Shown here one piece after another: positions 20,035-28,360 of a stretch of 64,000 nt of DNA. This stretch comes from CAWAYH01 sp963786195 (GTDB taxonomy: Bacteria > Acidobacteriota > Vicinamibacteria > Vicinamibacterales > 2-12-FULL-66-21). The position numbers and the translations under genes were made by a program. The notes below the pieces were generated by a model. It saw nothing but the letters and a program-made list of their open reading frames with translations. It was not told where the DNA came from and made no database searches. Each line of letters starts with the position of its first letter. Position 1 is the first letter of the stretch. The stretch lies in NCBI GenBank assembly GCA_963786195.1, contig CAWAYH010000012.1, positions 186,001 through 250,000 on the forward strand. The letters run 5' to 3'.

Positions 20035-20475
20035 ATGACCATGGAGCAGCGATTCCGACTCGTCCAGGGTGGCCAGAGCAGGTACGACAAGCGATCCGCC
20101 GATCGTCGGCGACTGGAGGTGCCTGGTCAGATCGTCTGGAAAGACCCCCGCGGCACGACCCGCATGGCTGCGGTCATCACGCGCGATGTCAGCGAATCTG
20201 GCGTGAGCGTCGAATGCCTCGGCGGCATCCCCATCCCGCAATACCGGCTGGTCTATTTTCAGGTGGACAAGGAAGCCCGCACCCGGCCCGACCTGCCGGC
20301 GGCCCTCCGCAAGTCCAACGTGCTCTCGGCGGTGTTCCGCGTCGGACCCTGCAGTCAGGCGACCGGTGCCCCGAGCTATTACGCGCTCCGCCTGCTCGTC
20401 GAGCCGGAACGCAAGATCGCGACCGCCCCGATTCGACCGCTGCACGTCGAGGCCGGGCGCACGATGACCGCGTAG
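20035..20475 (+). CDS. PilZ-like domain protein
   Basis: 146 residues from ATG 20035, chosen because TTCGGAGGCAG supplies a Shine-Dalgarno; a second ATG is two codons downstream. The protein has a basic N-terminal stretch (YDKRSADRRRLEVPGQIVW) followed by VITRDVSESGVSVECLGG, which matches the PilZ D/NxSxxG element. The basic stretch contains RSADR, an RxxxR, though it is placed slightly differently from the canonical c-di-GMP motif, so ligand binding is uncertain. There is no membrane segment. It lies downstream of the sigma54-type regulator and its second GTATAC dyad, and may be one of its targets; this is inference from position. The 195 bases after it hold no gene I can support. Confidence 0.6.
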   Translation: MTMEQRFRLVQGGQSRYDKRSADRRRLEVPGQIVWKDPRGTTRMAAVITRDVSESGVSVECLGGIPIPQYRLVYFQVDKEARTRPDLPAALRKSNVLSAVFRVGPCSQATGAPSYYALRLLVEPERKIATAPIRPLHVEAGRTMTA

Positions 20476-20670
20476 AAGCCTTCGCCGAGGCTCCAGGGCT
20501 CGAGCACCTGACCAGCTCGGGCCCTGAGCCCTGCACTGATCCACTTTCGGCCGCCTCGTCCCTCCAGTGCCCCGCTCGTACCAACTCTGCATCCTGCCCG
20601 TCAGATTTGCGATAGGCTGAAGGCGTTTCGGACCCTAGAGAGCCGAGAGCCCAGAGCCCGTGAGGATTCC

Positions 20671-22221
20671 ATGATTCATCGACGACGATTCGTGCAGTCT
20701 CTGATCGCGTTGGGCGCCGCCACGGGGTTGCGTCCAGGGACCGTGCTGTTCGCGCTGCCGCCGGCCGGTGAGCTGCGCGACCTGGCCGACGCCGCGCTCG
20801 CCGCGGCGAAGAAGGCCGGCGCGAGCTACGCGGACATCCGCATCAACCGCTACCGCAACCAGTTCATCTTCACCCGCGATCGCCGGGTCCAGAACATCGT
20901 CAACACCGAGGACTACGGGTTTGGCGTGCGCGTGATTGTCGACGGCACGTGGGGGTTTGCGAGCAGCAGCGTCGTGACGAAGGAAGAGATCGCGCGCGTG
21001 GCGGCGCAGGCAGCCGGCATCGCCCGCGCGAACAGAAAAGTGAACGAGGAGCCGGTGAAGCTGACGCCGGTCGAGCCGTACGACGCCGTCTGGAACACGC
21101 CCGTCAAGAAGAACCCGTTCGACATGCCGCTCCAGCCGAAGCTCGACCTGCTGCTCCAGATCCACGAGGTCGCGCTCAAGGTTCCCGGAGCGAGCTTCGT
21201 GTCGGCCGCGATGCAGTTCGTGAACGAGCAGAAGTACTTTGCGTCGACGGAAGGCTCACACATCGAGCAGTCGCTCATCCGGTCGTATCCATCGTTCTCG
21301 GTGACTGCGGTCGATCGCGGGACCGGCAAGTTCTACTCCCGCAACGCGCTCACCGCACCGATGGGCACCGGCTACGAGTACGTCGAATCGTATCCCCTGC
21401 TCGAAGAGGCCCGCGTCGCCGCCGAAGAGGCGGTCGCGATGCACAAGGCCAAGCCCGCGCCTGCGGGTCAGAAGACCCTCATCCTTCATCCGACGAATCT
21501 GTGGCTGACGATCCACGAGTCCGTTGGCCATTCCACCGAGCTCGATCGCGCGCTGGGATACGAAGCGAACTTCGCAGGCACGAGCTTCCTGACGACCGAC
21601 AAGCTCGGCAAGTTCGAGTTCGGCTCCAAGCTCGTCAACCTGGTCGCCGACAAGACCCAGGACAACGCGATGGCGACGTGCGGGTACGATGACGACGGCG
21701 TCAAGACGTCGCGCTGGCACCTCGTGAAGGAAGGCGTCTTCGTCGACTACCAGACGACGCGCGATCAGGCGCATCTGATCGGGCAGAAAGCGTCGCACGG
21801 CTGCAGCTACGCGGACAACTGGGGCTCGATCCCCTTCCAGCGCATGCCGAACGTGTCGCTGGAGCCGGGCGCGAAGGATCTGAGCGAACAGGACATCATC
21901 TCGGCGACCGAGGACGGCGTCTACGTCAAGGGAGACGCCAGCTACAGCATCGACCACCAGCGGTACAACTTCCAGTTCAGCGGCCAGACGTTCTGGGAAG
22001 TGAAGAACGGGAAAATCACGACGCAGCTCCGGGACCTCGCCTATCAGTCGAACACGCCGGAGTTCTGGAAGTCGTGCGACATGGTCGGCGGGAAGTCGAC
22101 GTATCTGCTGGGCGGGGCGTTCGGCGACGGCAAGGGTCAGCCGATGCAGATCAACTCGGTCAGCCACGGCTGCCCGATCACGCGGTTTTCGCGGGTCAAC
22201 ATTCTGAACACGGCACGATAG
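20671..22221 (+). CDS. tldD: TldD-family metalloprotease subunit with twin-arginine-like leader
   Basis: TldD is the catalytic subunit of the TldD-TldE (PmbA) protease, which cleaves unfolded peptides. This intact 516-residue protein has the zinc motif HESVGHSTELDR (about residues 280-291, TldD type HExxxH), followed by YEANFAGTSFLTTDKLG and TCGYDDDGVKTSRWHLVKEG. It begins MIHRRRFVQSLIALGAATG, a twin-arginine-like signal not found on E. coli TldD, so this copy may be exported. GAGG precedes ATG 20671. The pmbA homologue follows after 27 bases. Confidence 0.9.
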   Translation: MIHRRRFVQSLIALGAATGLRPGTVLFALPPAGELRDLADAALAAAKKAGASYADIRINRYRNQFIFTRDRRVQNIVNTEDYGFGVRVIVDGTWGFASSSVVTKEEIARVAAQAAGIARANRKVNEEPVKLTPVEPYDAVWNTPVKKNPFDMPLQPKLDLLLQIHEVALKVPGASFVSAAMQFVNEQKYFASTEGSHIEQSLIRSYPSFSVTAVDRGTGKFYSRNALTAPMGTGYEYVESYPLLEEARVAAEEAVAMHKAKPAPAGQKTLILHPTNLWLTIHESVGHSTELDRALGYEANFAGTSFLTTDKLGKFEFGSKLVNLVADKTQDNAMATCGYDDDGVKTSRWHLVKEGVFVDYQTTRDQAHLIGQKASHGCSYADNWGSIPFQRMPNVSLEPGAKDLSEQDIISATEDGVYVKGDASYSIDHQRYNFQFSGQTFWEVKNGKITTQLRDLAYQSNTPEFWKSCDMVGGKSTYLLGGAFGDGKGQPMQINSVSHGCPITRFSRVNILNTAR

Positions 22222-22248
22222 CTGACCCGGACGACAAGGATCATCATC

Positions 22249-23592
22249 ATGCTCTGGACGAAGGAACAGGCCAAGACGCTCATCGACCGCGTGCTGTCGC
22301 TCAGCAAGGCGGAAGAAACGTTCGTGACGCTGACCGGGACCGACCGCGCGAACCTGCGCTTCGCGCGAAATACCGCGACGACCTCCGGGGCATCGTCTGG
22401 TACAAGCGTGGCGGTGACGTCGAGCTTCGGCAAGCGCTCGGGCACGGTGACGACCGCGCAGTTCGACGACGAGAGCCTGCAGCGTGCGCTGCGGAACGCC
22501 GAGGAGATCGCGAAGCTGTCACCGGAAAACCCCGAGGCCATGCCGGTGCTCGGGCCTCAGACCTACTCCCCCGTCAAGGCGTATTTCGACGACGTCGCGG
22601 GCGCGACTCCCGAATGGCGTGCGTCGTCCGTCGAGGCCGCGATCGGGTTGAGCAAGAAGAAAGAGGTCGTGTCGGCGGGGTTCGTCGAGACGCAGGCGGC
22701 GTTCCAGACCGTGGCCAACTCGAAGGGGCTTTTTGGCTACGAGCGATTCACCTCCGCGGACTACAACCTGACCGCGCGCACGCCGGACGCGTCCGGCTCG
22801 GGCTGGGCGTCCAAGTCGTTCAACGAGCTGCGGCTGCTGGAGCCGGAGAAGCTGGCCGCGGCGGCGATCGACAAGGCCGCGCTGTCGAAGAGCCCGTCGG
22901 CGATCGAGCCCGGCAAGTACACGGTCGTGCTGGAGCCGGCGGCGCTTGCGGATCTGCTCGTCTTCCTCATGTTCTCGGCAAACGCCCGTCAGGCCGACGA
23001 AGGGCGCAGCTTCTTTTCGAAAAAGGGCGGAGGCAACCGCGCGGGCGAGCAGATCGTCGGCGAGAAAGTGAATATCTTCTCCGACCCCGCGCACCCGCTC
23101 GCGCCCGCCGTGTCTTTCGATGGCCAGGGGCTTCCGATCAAGCGCAACGTCTGGGTCGAGAACGGCGTCCTGAAGGATCTGTTCTACTCGCGGTTCTGGG
23201 CCCAGAAGATGGGCAAGACGCCGACGGCGGGTCCCGGCAACCTCGTCATGCAGGGCGGAACGGCCACGACCGAGGAGCTGATCGCGGGTACCGAGCGGGG
23301 CGTGCTCGTCACGCGTTTCTGGTACATCAGACCGCTCGACCCGCAGACGCTGTTGATCACCGGGCTCACCCGGGACGGTCTGTTCCTGATCGAGAAGGGC
23401 AAGGTGACGCGCGCCGTCAAGAACATGCGCTGGAACGAGAGTCCGATCGTCGCGTTCAACAACATCGAGGGGATGACGCCGGCCGAGCGCGTCGTGAGCG
23501 GCGAGGGCAACGGCTCGGCCGGTCTTGCGCTCGTGTGTCCGGCCGCGCGGATTCGTGAGTTTACGTTCTCGAGCGCGTCGGACGCCGTCTGA
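22249..23592 (+). CDS. pmbA: TldE/PmbA-family protease subunit
   Basis: Intact, 447 residues, 27 bases after tldD and certainly co-transcribed. It shares the TldD/PmbA fold (N-terminal RANLRFARNTATTSGASSG; C-terminal NMRWNESPIVAFNNIEGMTP) but, as expected for the non-catalytic subunit, has no HExxxH; the equivalent region is PGKYTVVLEPAALADLLVFL. It pairs with TldD to form the cylinder that encloses the active site. Unlike its partner it shows no obvious signal peptide, so if TldD is exported, how the two meet is unclear. Confidence 0.88.
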   Translation: MLWTKEQAKTLIDRVLSLSKAEETFVTLTGTDRANLRFARNTATTSGASSGTSVAVTSSFGKRSGTVTTAQFDDESLQRALRNAEEIAKLSPENPEAMPVLGPQTYSPVKAYFDDVAGATPEWRASSVEAAIGLSKKKEVVSAGFVETQAAFQTVANSKGLFGYERFTSADYNLTARTPDASGSGWASKSFNELRLLEPEKLAAAAIDKAALSKSPSAIEPGKYTVVLEPAALADLLVFLMFSANARQADEGRSFFSKKGGGNRAGEQIVGEKVNIFSDPAHPLAPAVSFDGQGLPIKRNVWVENGVLKDLFYSRFWAQKMGKTPTAGPGNLVMQGGTATTEELIAGTERGVLVTRFWYIRPLDPQTLLITGLTRDGLFLIEKGKVTRAVKNMRWNESPIVAFNNIEGMTPAERVVSGEGNGSAGLALVCPAARIREFTFSSASDAV

Positions 23593-23604
23593 GCGGACGT
23601 CCGG

Positions 23605-24345
23605 TCAGGACTTGCGCGCCAGTTCGAGCTCGCGACGCGCGTCAGCAATGTAGAGCGACTGCGGGAACTCGTCCACCACGCGCGTGAACGCGCGCACGGC
23701 TTCTTCCTTGCGTCCCGCCTGTGCGCACGCGCGGCCCAGTTGCATGAGCACACCGTCGACCGGAAGCTGCGAGCTGGTGTCGCGACTGATCTCCGTGTAG
23801 AGAGTGATGGCGCCGTCGTATTTCTTCTGCGCCGCCTGCGCGTCGGCCAGCCCGAGCCGCGCGGTGCGCGCGTACAGGCTGCTCCCCGCCTTGCTGACGA
23901 TCTGCTGATACTGCTGCTCGGCGTCCGTATGGCGCCCCAGCGACGCGAGGATGCCCGCCGCGTGGTAGCGCGCCGTGATGCCCGCGTCCGTGTTCGGATA
24001 CCGATCGGCGGCCTCGATGAACTTCGGGAGCGCCGCTTCCATGCGGGCGCGTTCCGTGGGATACGTGCCGGGCTGCTGCACGGGCGGTGCTCCGCCGGCG
24101 ACCGGCGCGGGCGGCGGCATGACGGGCGCTTCATGCATGGCGAGCGCGGCACCGAGCAGGGTGCTGGCGCGGTCAGCGACCGACTGCTGCCACATCACAT
24201 ATCCCCCGACGACGGCGAGGAGCGCGACGGCGAGGCCGATACCGAGCGTGAGGTCGCGCTTCCGCGTCTCGAAGATGTCGCGGGCGTGAGCCACGCTCCG
24301 CGCGAACTCGTTTTCCTTCAGCTTGTGTCGTTCTTGCCGCTTCAT
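23605..24345 (-). CDS. YfgM-like membrane-anchored tetratricopeptide protein
   Basis: 246 residues on the minus strand, ending 13 bases from the convergent pmbA stop. A short basic cytoplasmic N-terminus (MKRQERHKLKENEFARSVAH) precedes one transmembrane helix (about residues 33-52, LTLGIGLAVALLAVVGGYVM). A proline-rich linker follows, then TPR-like repeats (FIEAADRYPNTDAGITARYH, QLGRACAQAGRKEEAVRAFT). This matches YfgM/Tol-Pal-type ancillary proteins that help periplasmic chaperones at the Sec translocon; the family link rests on topology and repeats. The gene is clean. Confidence 0.75.
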   Translation of the reverse strand: MKRQERHKLKENEFARSVAHARDIFETRKRDLTLGIGLAVALLAVVGGYVMWQQSVADRASTLLGAALAMHEAPVMPPPAPVAGGAPPVQQPGTYPTERARMEAALPKFIEAADRYPNTDAGITARYHAAGILASLGRHTDAEQQYQQIVSKAGSSLYARTARLGLADAQAAQKKYDGAITLYTEISRDTSSQLPVDGVLMQLGRACAQAGRKEEAVRAFTRVVDEFPQSLYIADARRELELARKS

Positions 24346-24529
24346 ATGTGAATCAGCTCCCAGGTTTTCGCTTCCAGCTCGGTTGGCTTGCCAGCCGTAG
24401 CTCGCCTGAAACGTACGCGAGCGACGGCTGCCCTTCGACTCGCTGCGCTCGCTCAGGGCATTCTCCCCGTTGGCCCGCCATGAGCGAGCCTGCGGCTCAC
24501 TGTAGCGGGGCCGCGGGCGAGTCGAATGG

Positions 24530-24603
24530 TGCGCCCGGCAGGTCTCGAACCTGCGACCCCCGGTTTAGGAAACCGATGCTCTATCCTTCTGAGCTACGGG
24601 CGC
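24530..24603 (-). tRNA. tRNA-Arg (anticodon CCT)
   Basis: The minus strand folds as a complete cloverleaf. Acceptor GCGCCCG pairs with CGGGCGC and leaves discriminator A. The D arm is GCTC/GAGC. The anticodon arm is TCGGT-TTCCTAA-ACCGG, giving anticodon CCT. A short variable loop follows, then T arm GCAGG-TTCGAGA-CCTGC. CCA is not encoded. It decodes the rare AGG arginine codon. Its 5' end lies inside the 3' end of the apt reading frame. Confidence 0.95.
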
Positions 24604-25210
24604 GCGTGAGTCGCGATGCTGCCCCACGGTCCGCCGCAGACGTGCGACGTATCCTCAGTATTATACCGGCCGCGCCGAGCCCCCCGGTGCGCCGCTGGTA
24701 CTGCAGCACCGAGTAGACGTTCTCACCCTGCAGCCGCGAGCGGCCGTTGAGCTCGACGAGCTCGATCAGAAACGCCACGCCCACGACCTCACCCCCGAGG
24801 CGCTTGACGAGATCCACGGTGGCGCGCGCCGTACCGCCCGTCGCCAGCAGGTCGTCCACGACCAGCACGCGCTGTCCCGGCTCCACCGCGTCCCGATGGA
24901 TTTCGAGACTGTCGCTGCCGTACTCGAGATCGTAGGTCGCACGCACCGTCTCGGCGGGCAGCTTGCCCACCTTGCGCACGAGCACGAATCCGGCGCCGAC
25001 GCGATCGGCGACGACGGAGCCCAGGATGAAGCCACGGCTCTCGACTCCGACGACGAGGTTGATGTCGCGATCCACGTAGGGCCCCGAGAGGCTGTCCATC
25101 GCGAGTCGAAATCCACGCGGGTCGCGCAGCAGCGTCGTGACGTCGTAAAACAGAATGCCGGCCTTCGGAAAGTCCGGCACGTGTCGAATCTTCGTTTTGA
25201 GAGCGTCCAT
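24581..25210 (-). CDS. apt: adenine phosphoribosyltransferase, with C-terminal extension into tRNA-Arg
   Basis: Apt salvages adenine with PRPP to AMP. Residues 1-170 match the family throughout: IRHVPDFPKAGILFYDVTTL, the PRPP-binding VLVVDDLLATGGTARA, and the C-terminal VYSVLQY where most homologues stop. Here the frame continues about 38 residues (RRTGGLGAAGIILRIRRTS and onward) to 24581, overlapping 23 bases of the tRNA-Arg gene. The extension is translated from the tRNA promoter and 5' flank, so either the true stop was lost to an indel near 24690 or the extension is real. Start ATG 25210. Confidence 0.9.
   Translation of the reverse strand: MDALKTKIRHVPDFPKAGILFYDVTTLLRDPRGFRLAMDSLSGPYVDRDINLVVGVESRGFILGSVVADRVGAGFVLVRKVGKLPAETVRATYDLEYGSDSLEIHRDAVEPGQRVLVVDDLLATGGTARATVDLVKRLGGEVVGVAFLIELVELNGRSRLQGENVYSVLQYQRRTGGLGAAGIILRIRRTSAADRGAASRLTRARSSEG
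24660..24665 (-). promoter_or_regulatory. -10 element of the tRNA-Arg promoter
   Basis: A perfect TATAAT on the minus strand lies about 57 bases upstream of the tRNA 5' end and inside the apt reading-frame extension. No clear -35 is seen. It implies the tRNA is transcribed separately from apt. Confidence 0.5.
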
Positions 25211-25239
25211 TCTTCCTCTGCCCCACTCGGGCTGTCTGG

Positions 25240-25512
25240 TCAGCGGATCGAAAACCCGATCGCTCGACCGGTCGGCACCGCCGGTTCGACGGCGAACTCC
25301 TCGATGCGCGCGCCGGCGGGCCCGCGCCTGAGCGCGGCTTCGACGCGATCGACCGACGCCTCATCGCCCTCGACGATCGCCTCGACGCGGCCATCCGGGA
25401 GGTTGCGTACCCACCCGTTCACACCCTCGAGCAGCGCGCGGTCCTCCGCGAAGAACCGGAACCCGACGCCCTGCACGCGGCCGCTGATCAGGAATCGCCG
25501 GGCGACCAACAT
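25240..25512 (-). CDS. acyP: acylphosphatase
   Basis: 90 residues from ATG 25512. Both family signatures are intact: FLISGRVQGVGFRFFAED with the phosphate-binding loop and catalytic Arg, and GWVRNLPDGRVEAIVEGDE with the catalytic Asn. The enzyme hydrolyses the carboxyl-phosphate bond of acyl phosphates such as 1,3-bisphosphoglycerate. The gene lies between apt and a long structured repeat that may form part of its 5' leader. A longer upstream frame exists but is made of repeat sequence, so ATG 25512 is preferred. Confidence 0.92.
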   Translation of the reverse strand: MLVARRFLISGRVQGVGFRFFAEDRALLEGVNGWVRNLPDGRVEAIVEGDEASVDRVEAALRRGPAGARIEEFAVEPAVPTGRAIGFSIR

Positions 25513-25526
25513 GAAACAGTGATTAT

Positions 25527-25683
25527 GAACGGTGCAGGGTGCACGGTGCAACGTGCAGGGTGCTGAGGTGCTGAGGTGCTGAGGGTGCTGAAGGTGCTGA
25601 AGGTGCTGAGGGTGCTGAGTGAGGTGCGCTGCACCTTGCACAGCACCGCACCCTGCACGGTGCACCGTGCACCTGCACCGTTC
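25527..25683. repeat. 37-bp inverted repeat enclosing tandem TGAGGTGC-type units
   Basis: The left arm (25527-25563) and the reverse complement of the right arm (25648-25683) agree at all but two positions: one missing G and one A/C change. Between them lie at least six head-to-tail 8-9-base units (TGAGGTGC, TGAGGGTGC, TGAAGGTGC), 25564-25617. The whole can form a very stable hairpin between divergent acyP and the uricase gene. The same unit occurs at 16791-16880. No gene is encoded. Confidence 0.8.
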
Positions 25684-25708
25684 TCGATCACTATGCTACA
25701 GTCGCCCG

Positions 25709-26548
25709 ATGCCCCGCATTGGCGCCAGCAGTCACGGTGAATCGCGCCTGCGCATGCTGCGCATCGTGCGTCGCGGCGATCGGCACGATCCGCGTGATCT
25801 GACGGTGTCGTGCCGCTTCGAGGGCGATTTCGGGGAGGCGTTCGTCGATGGGCGGGCGGAGGGCCTGCCGCCGGGCGAGCCGCTCAAGAGCCTGGTGCAC
25901 GCGACGGCGCGGCAGCACGCCGGCGCGGAAATCGAAACCTTCGGCCTCGCGCTCTGCGATCGGCTCCTGACTACGCATCCGCGCGTGACCCGCGTGCGCG
26001 TCGAGATCGCCGAACAGCCGTGGAGCCGGCTCGAGGCGGGCGGCAAGGCTCAGGGGCAGGCGTTTCTCTCGGGAACCCCGGAACGGCGCACCGCCGTGGT
26101 GACGAGCAACGGCAAGCAGATCGCGGTCGTGGCCGGCATCGACCAGCTCACGATCATGCGCACGGCGGGATTCGCGCCGGCGCGCCCCGTCGACGATCAC
26201 AGCGGGCTGAACGATCGCCTGCAGCGGCTGCTCGTCGCGACGCTGTCCGGGCGCTGGACCTACAGCACACCTGACGTGACGTTCGATCCGTACCGGCTGG
26301 GCATCCGCGCAATCGTCGTCGAGACGTTCGGGTGTCACGCGCGTGAGTCCGTCGAGCACACCCTCTACTCCATCGCCGATGTCGTCCTCGCCTCGTATCA
26401 GGAAATCGCCGACATCACGCTCTCGCTCGCCGAACGTCCGTACCGTCCGGCCGACCTGTTCAGTGCGGGTCTGGAAAACCCGGACGATCTCTTCGTGGCC
26501 GTGGAAGAGCCGCTCGGTGTCGTGGAAGTCACGGTCGAACGCAGCTGA
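25709..26548 (+). CDS. urate oxidase (factor-independent urate hydroxylase)
   Basis: Uricase oxidises urate to 5-hydroxyisourate without cofactor. The 279-residue product starts at ATG 25709; an upstream in-frame extension is repeat-derived. It shows the tandem T-fold pattern: LKSLVHATARQHAGAEIETF, GLALCDRLLTTHPRVTRVRV, TYSTPDVTFDPYRLGIRAIV and the C-terminal ESVEHTLYSIADVVLASY, all characteristic of the family. No hydroxyisourate hydrolase or OHCU decarboxylase gene is adjacent, so it stands alone here; an NCS1 nucleobase-type permease lies 13 kb away. The gene is intact. Confidence 0.85.
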   Translation: MPRIGASSHGESRLRMLRIVRRGDRHDPRDLTVSCRFEGDFGEAFVDGRAEGLPPGEPLKSLVHATARQHAGAEIETFGLALCDRLLTTHPRVTRVRVEIAEQPWSRLEAGGKAQGQAFLSGTPERRTAVVTSNGKQIAVVAGIDQLTIMRTAGFAPARPVDDHSGLNDRLQRLLVATLSGRWTYSTPDVTFDPYRLGIRAIVVETFGCHARESVEHTLYSIADVVLASYQEIADITLSLAERPYRPADLFSAGLENPDDLFVAVEEPLGVVEVTVERS

Positions 26549-26705
26549 ACCGCGTCGGCTGCACCTCGCGCCTACCTCGACCGTCTGCGACACACGGTGG
26601 GCAACCCGCACCATAACCTGAGAGATCGGACCGCCCATTTCGGCTCCAAACTGCGTGAATTCTGCGGGCATGGCTTGTGCTCACTGGACCGCAGGAGGGT
26701 GAACG

Positions 26706-26855
26706 ATGCTGTTTACGATCGCGGTGGTTCTGCTGGTGCTCTGGCTGCTCGGCATGGTGAGCGGCTACACGCTCGGCAATTTCATCTACGTGCTTCTGGT
26801 AATCGCGCTCGTGCTGTTCCTTGTCGGCGTCGTCAGCGGACGCCGAGTCGTCTAG
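26706..26855 (+). CDS. DUF5670 / lmo0937-type mini membrane protein
   Basis: 49 residues from ATG 26706, preceded by AGGAGG. The sequence MLFTIAVVLLVLWLLGMVSG then YTLGNFIYVLLVIALVLFLV is two hydrophobic segments split by a GY-TLG turn, the pattern of the widespread DUF5670 proteins, often stress-induced, function unknown. The stop codon TAG is formed by the CTAG at the left border of the IS1182 element. The pre-insertion sequence would also have ended there, so the protein is not altered. Confidence 0.8.
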   Translation: MLFTIAVVLLVLWLLGMVSGYTLGNFIYVLLVIALVLFLVGVVSGRRVV

Positions 26856-28356
26856 GAGCGTGTCCGAGTAATCGTCTGTGACATGGGTATTCTCACGCTG
26901 CGCGCCGAGCCACTGTTGTACTACACTGCGGGCGATGGCCAAGACTTATCGCCCTTATGTGCCCGAGCAGGATTTGCTGCTGCCGCCGAGCCTGCGGGAG
27001 TGGTTGCCGGAGGATCATCTGGCGTTCTTCGTGAGCGACCTGATCGATCAATTGGACCTGTCGGCGATCACGACCGTGTATGAAGACGAGGACCGAGGGT
27101 ACCCGCCGTATCACCCGGTTATGTTGACGAAGGTGGTGGTATACGCCTACTGCGTCGGCGTGTTTTCGTCGCGGCGGATCCAGCGGCGGCTGGTTGAAGA
27201 CGTGGCGTTTCGTGTCCTGGCGGCCGGCAACGAGCCGGACTTCCGGACGATCGCTGATTTTCGGAAGCGCCATTTGCCCGCCTTGCGCGGCTTCTTCGAA
27301 CAGGTGCTGCGCCTGGCGCGCGAACTGGGCGCGCCGCGGGTCGGCCGCGTGGCCCTCGACAGCAGCAAGATCCAGGCGAACGCGTCGAAGCACAAGGCGA
27401 TGAGTTATGGTCGGATGCGCGAGAAGCAACGGCAGTTGCGTGCGGAAGTGAAGCAGCTGCTCGATCAGGCGGAGGCGACAGATGCGGCCGAGGACGCCGA
27501 GTATGGGGCCGACCGGCGCGGGGACGAGTTGCCGGCGGAGCTGCAACGGCGAGAGAGTCGGCTCAAACGGATTCGCGAAGCCAAACGGGCGCTGGAGGCC
27601 CGTGCGAAGGAGGAGGCCGCCGCCGAGGGGAAACCCGCCGAGTCGGCGAAGCCGGATCCGAAGGCGCAATATAACTTCACCGATCCCGAGTCGCGGATCA
27701 TGAAGGGCCCCGACCGATTCGTCCAGGCCTACAACGTGCAGGTGGCCGTGGACGAGCTTCAACTGATCGTCGGTCAAGGCGTCACGCAGGAGACGAACGA
27801 CAAGAAGCAGCTGATGCCGATGATCACCGTCATCGAACAGCAGTCGGGCGACACGCCCGACCAACTGCTCGCCGACGCGGGCTATTGCTCGGACGAGAGC
27901 CTGACCGCAATCGCCGAGACCAGGATCGACGCGTACATCTCGACGCGGAAGCAGAAACATGGCGAGCGGCCCGGTCCCTGTCCGCGCGGCCCCGTGCCGA
28001 AGACCGCGACGATCGTCGATCGCATGTCTCGCAAGCTGCTCACGAAGACCGGCGCGGCCGTCTATGCCACGCGCAAAGGGATCGTCGAACCAGTCATCGG
28101 CCAGATCAAACACGCCCGTGGCTTTCGGCAATTTCTGCTGCGCGGATTTGAGAAGGTGCAAGGGGAATGGTCGTTGGTGTGCACGACGCACAACATTCTC
28201 AAGCTGTATCGGCTGTGCATCTGATGCCCAGGCAGCAGCGCGCTTCGCCGTCGGGCACATCTCCGACGACGCCGCCATCGCCGAGAGTGGCGACCGACGT
28301 GGTGGGCGCGCAGCACGAGGTAGTGTGACTATCACCGCGATTACTCGGACGGACTC
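26856..28356 (+). mobile_element. IS1182-family insertion sequence, 1.5 kb, intact
   Basis: The left end GAGCGTGTCCGAGTAATCG (26856-26874) and the reverse complement of the right end, GAGTCCGTCCGAGTAATCG (28338-28356), are 19-base terminal inverted repeats with three mismatches. CTAG flanks both sides (26852-26855 and 28357-28360). It is either a 4-base target duplication or a palindromic target. The only gene inside is a full-length transposase. With an intact gene and clean ends the element looks recent and possibly active. Confidence 0.85.
26935..28224 (+). CDS. IS1182-family DDE transposase
   Basis: 429 residues from ATG 26935; an in-frame ATG at 26878 would add 19 poorly supported residues. 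Typical IS1182 features are the N-terminal FVSDLIDQLDLSAI and PPYHPVMLTKVVVYAYCVGV region, and FRTIADFRKRH. The first acidic residue is in RVALDSSKIQANASKHKAMS, followed by a charged coiled-coil insertion. Then come ADAGYCSDESL with the second Asp and, near the C-terminus, RKGIVEPVIGQIKHARGFRQ with the Glu of the triad and the YREK-like helix. The frame is intact, so the enzyme is probably functional. Confidence 0.92.
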   Translation: MAKTYRPYVPEQDLLLPPSLREWLPEDHLAFFVSDLIDQLDLSAITTVYEDEDRGYPPYHPVMLTKVVVYAYCVGVFSSRRIQRRLVEDVAFRVLAAGNEPDFRTIADFRKRHLPALRGFFEQVLRLARELGAPRVGRVALDSSKIQANASKHKAMSYGRMREKQRQLRAEVKQLLDQAEATDAAEDAEYGADRRGDELPAELQRRESRLKRIREAKRALEARAKEEAAAEGKPAESAKPDPKAQYNFTDPESRIMKGPDRFVQAYNVQVAVDELQLIVGQGVTQETNDKKQLMPMITVIEQQSGDTPDQLLADAGYCSDESLTAIAETRIDAYISTRKQKHGERPGPCPRGPVPKTATIVDRMSRKLLTKTGAAVYATRKGIVEPVIGQIKHARGFRQFLLRGFEKVQGEWSLVCTTHNILKLYRLCI

Positions 28357-28360
28357 CTAG

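Noticed and set aside
22074..23558. Open frame of 494 codons overlapping tldD and pmbA
   Set aside because: Same-strand shadow in another frame; both real genes are complete and canonical.
25564..25622. Possible CRISPR-like array
   Set aside because: Units are 8-9 bases and contiguous without spacers; no cas genes are present.
26660..26705. Possible sigma54 promoter before the DUF5670 gene (GG-N10-GC)
   Set aside because: Only the bare GG/GC spacing matches; the surrounding -24 and -12 bases are poor, and one such match is expected by chance.
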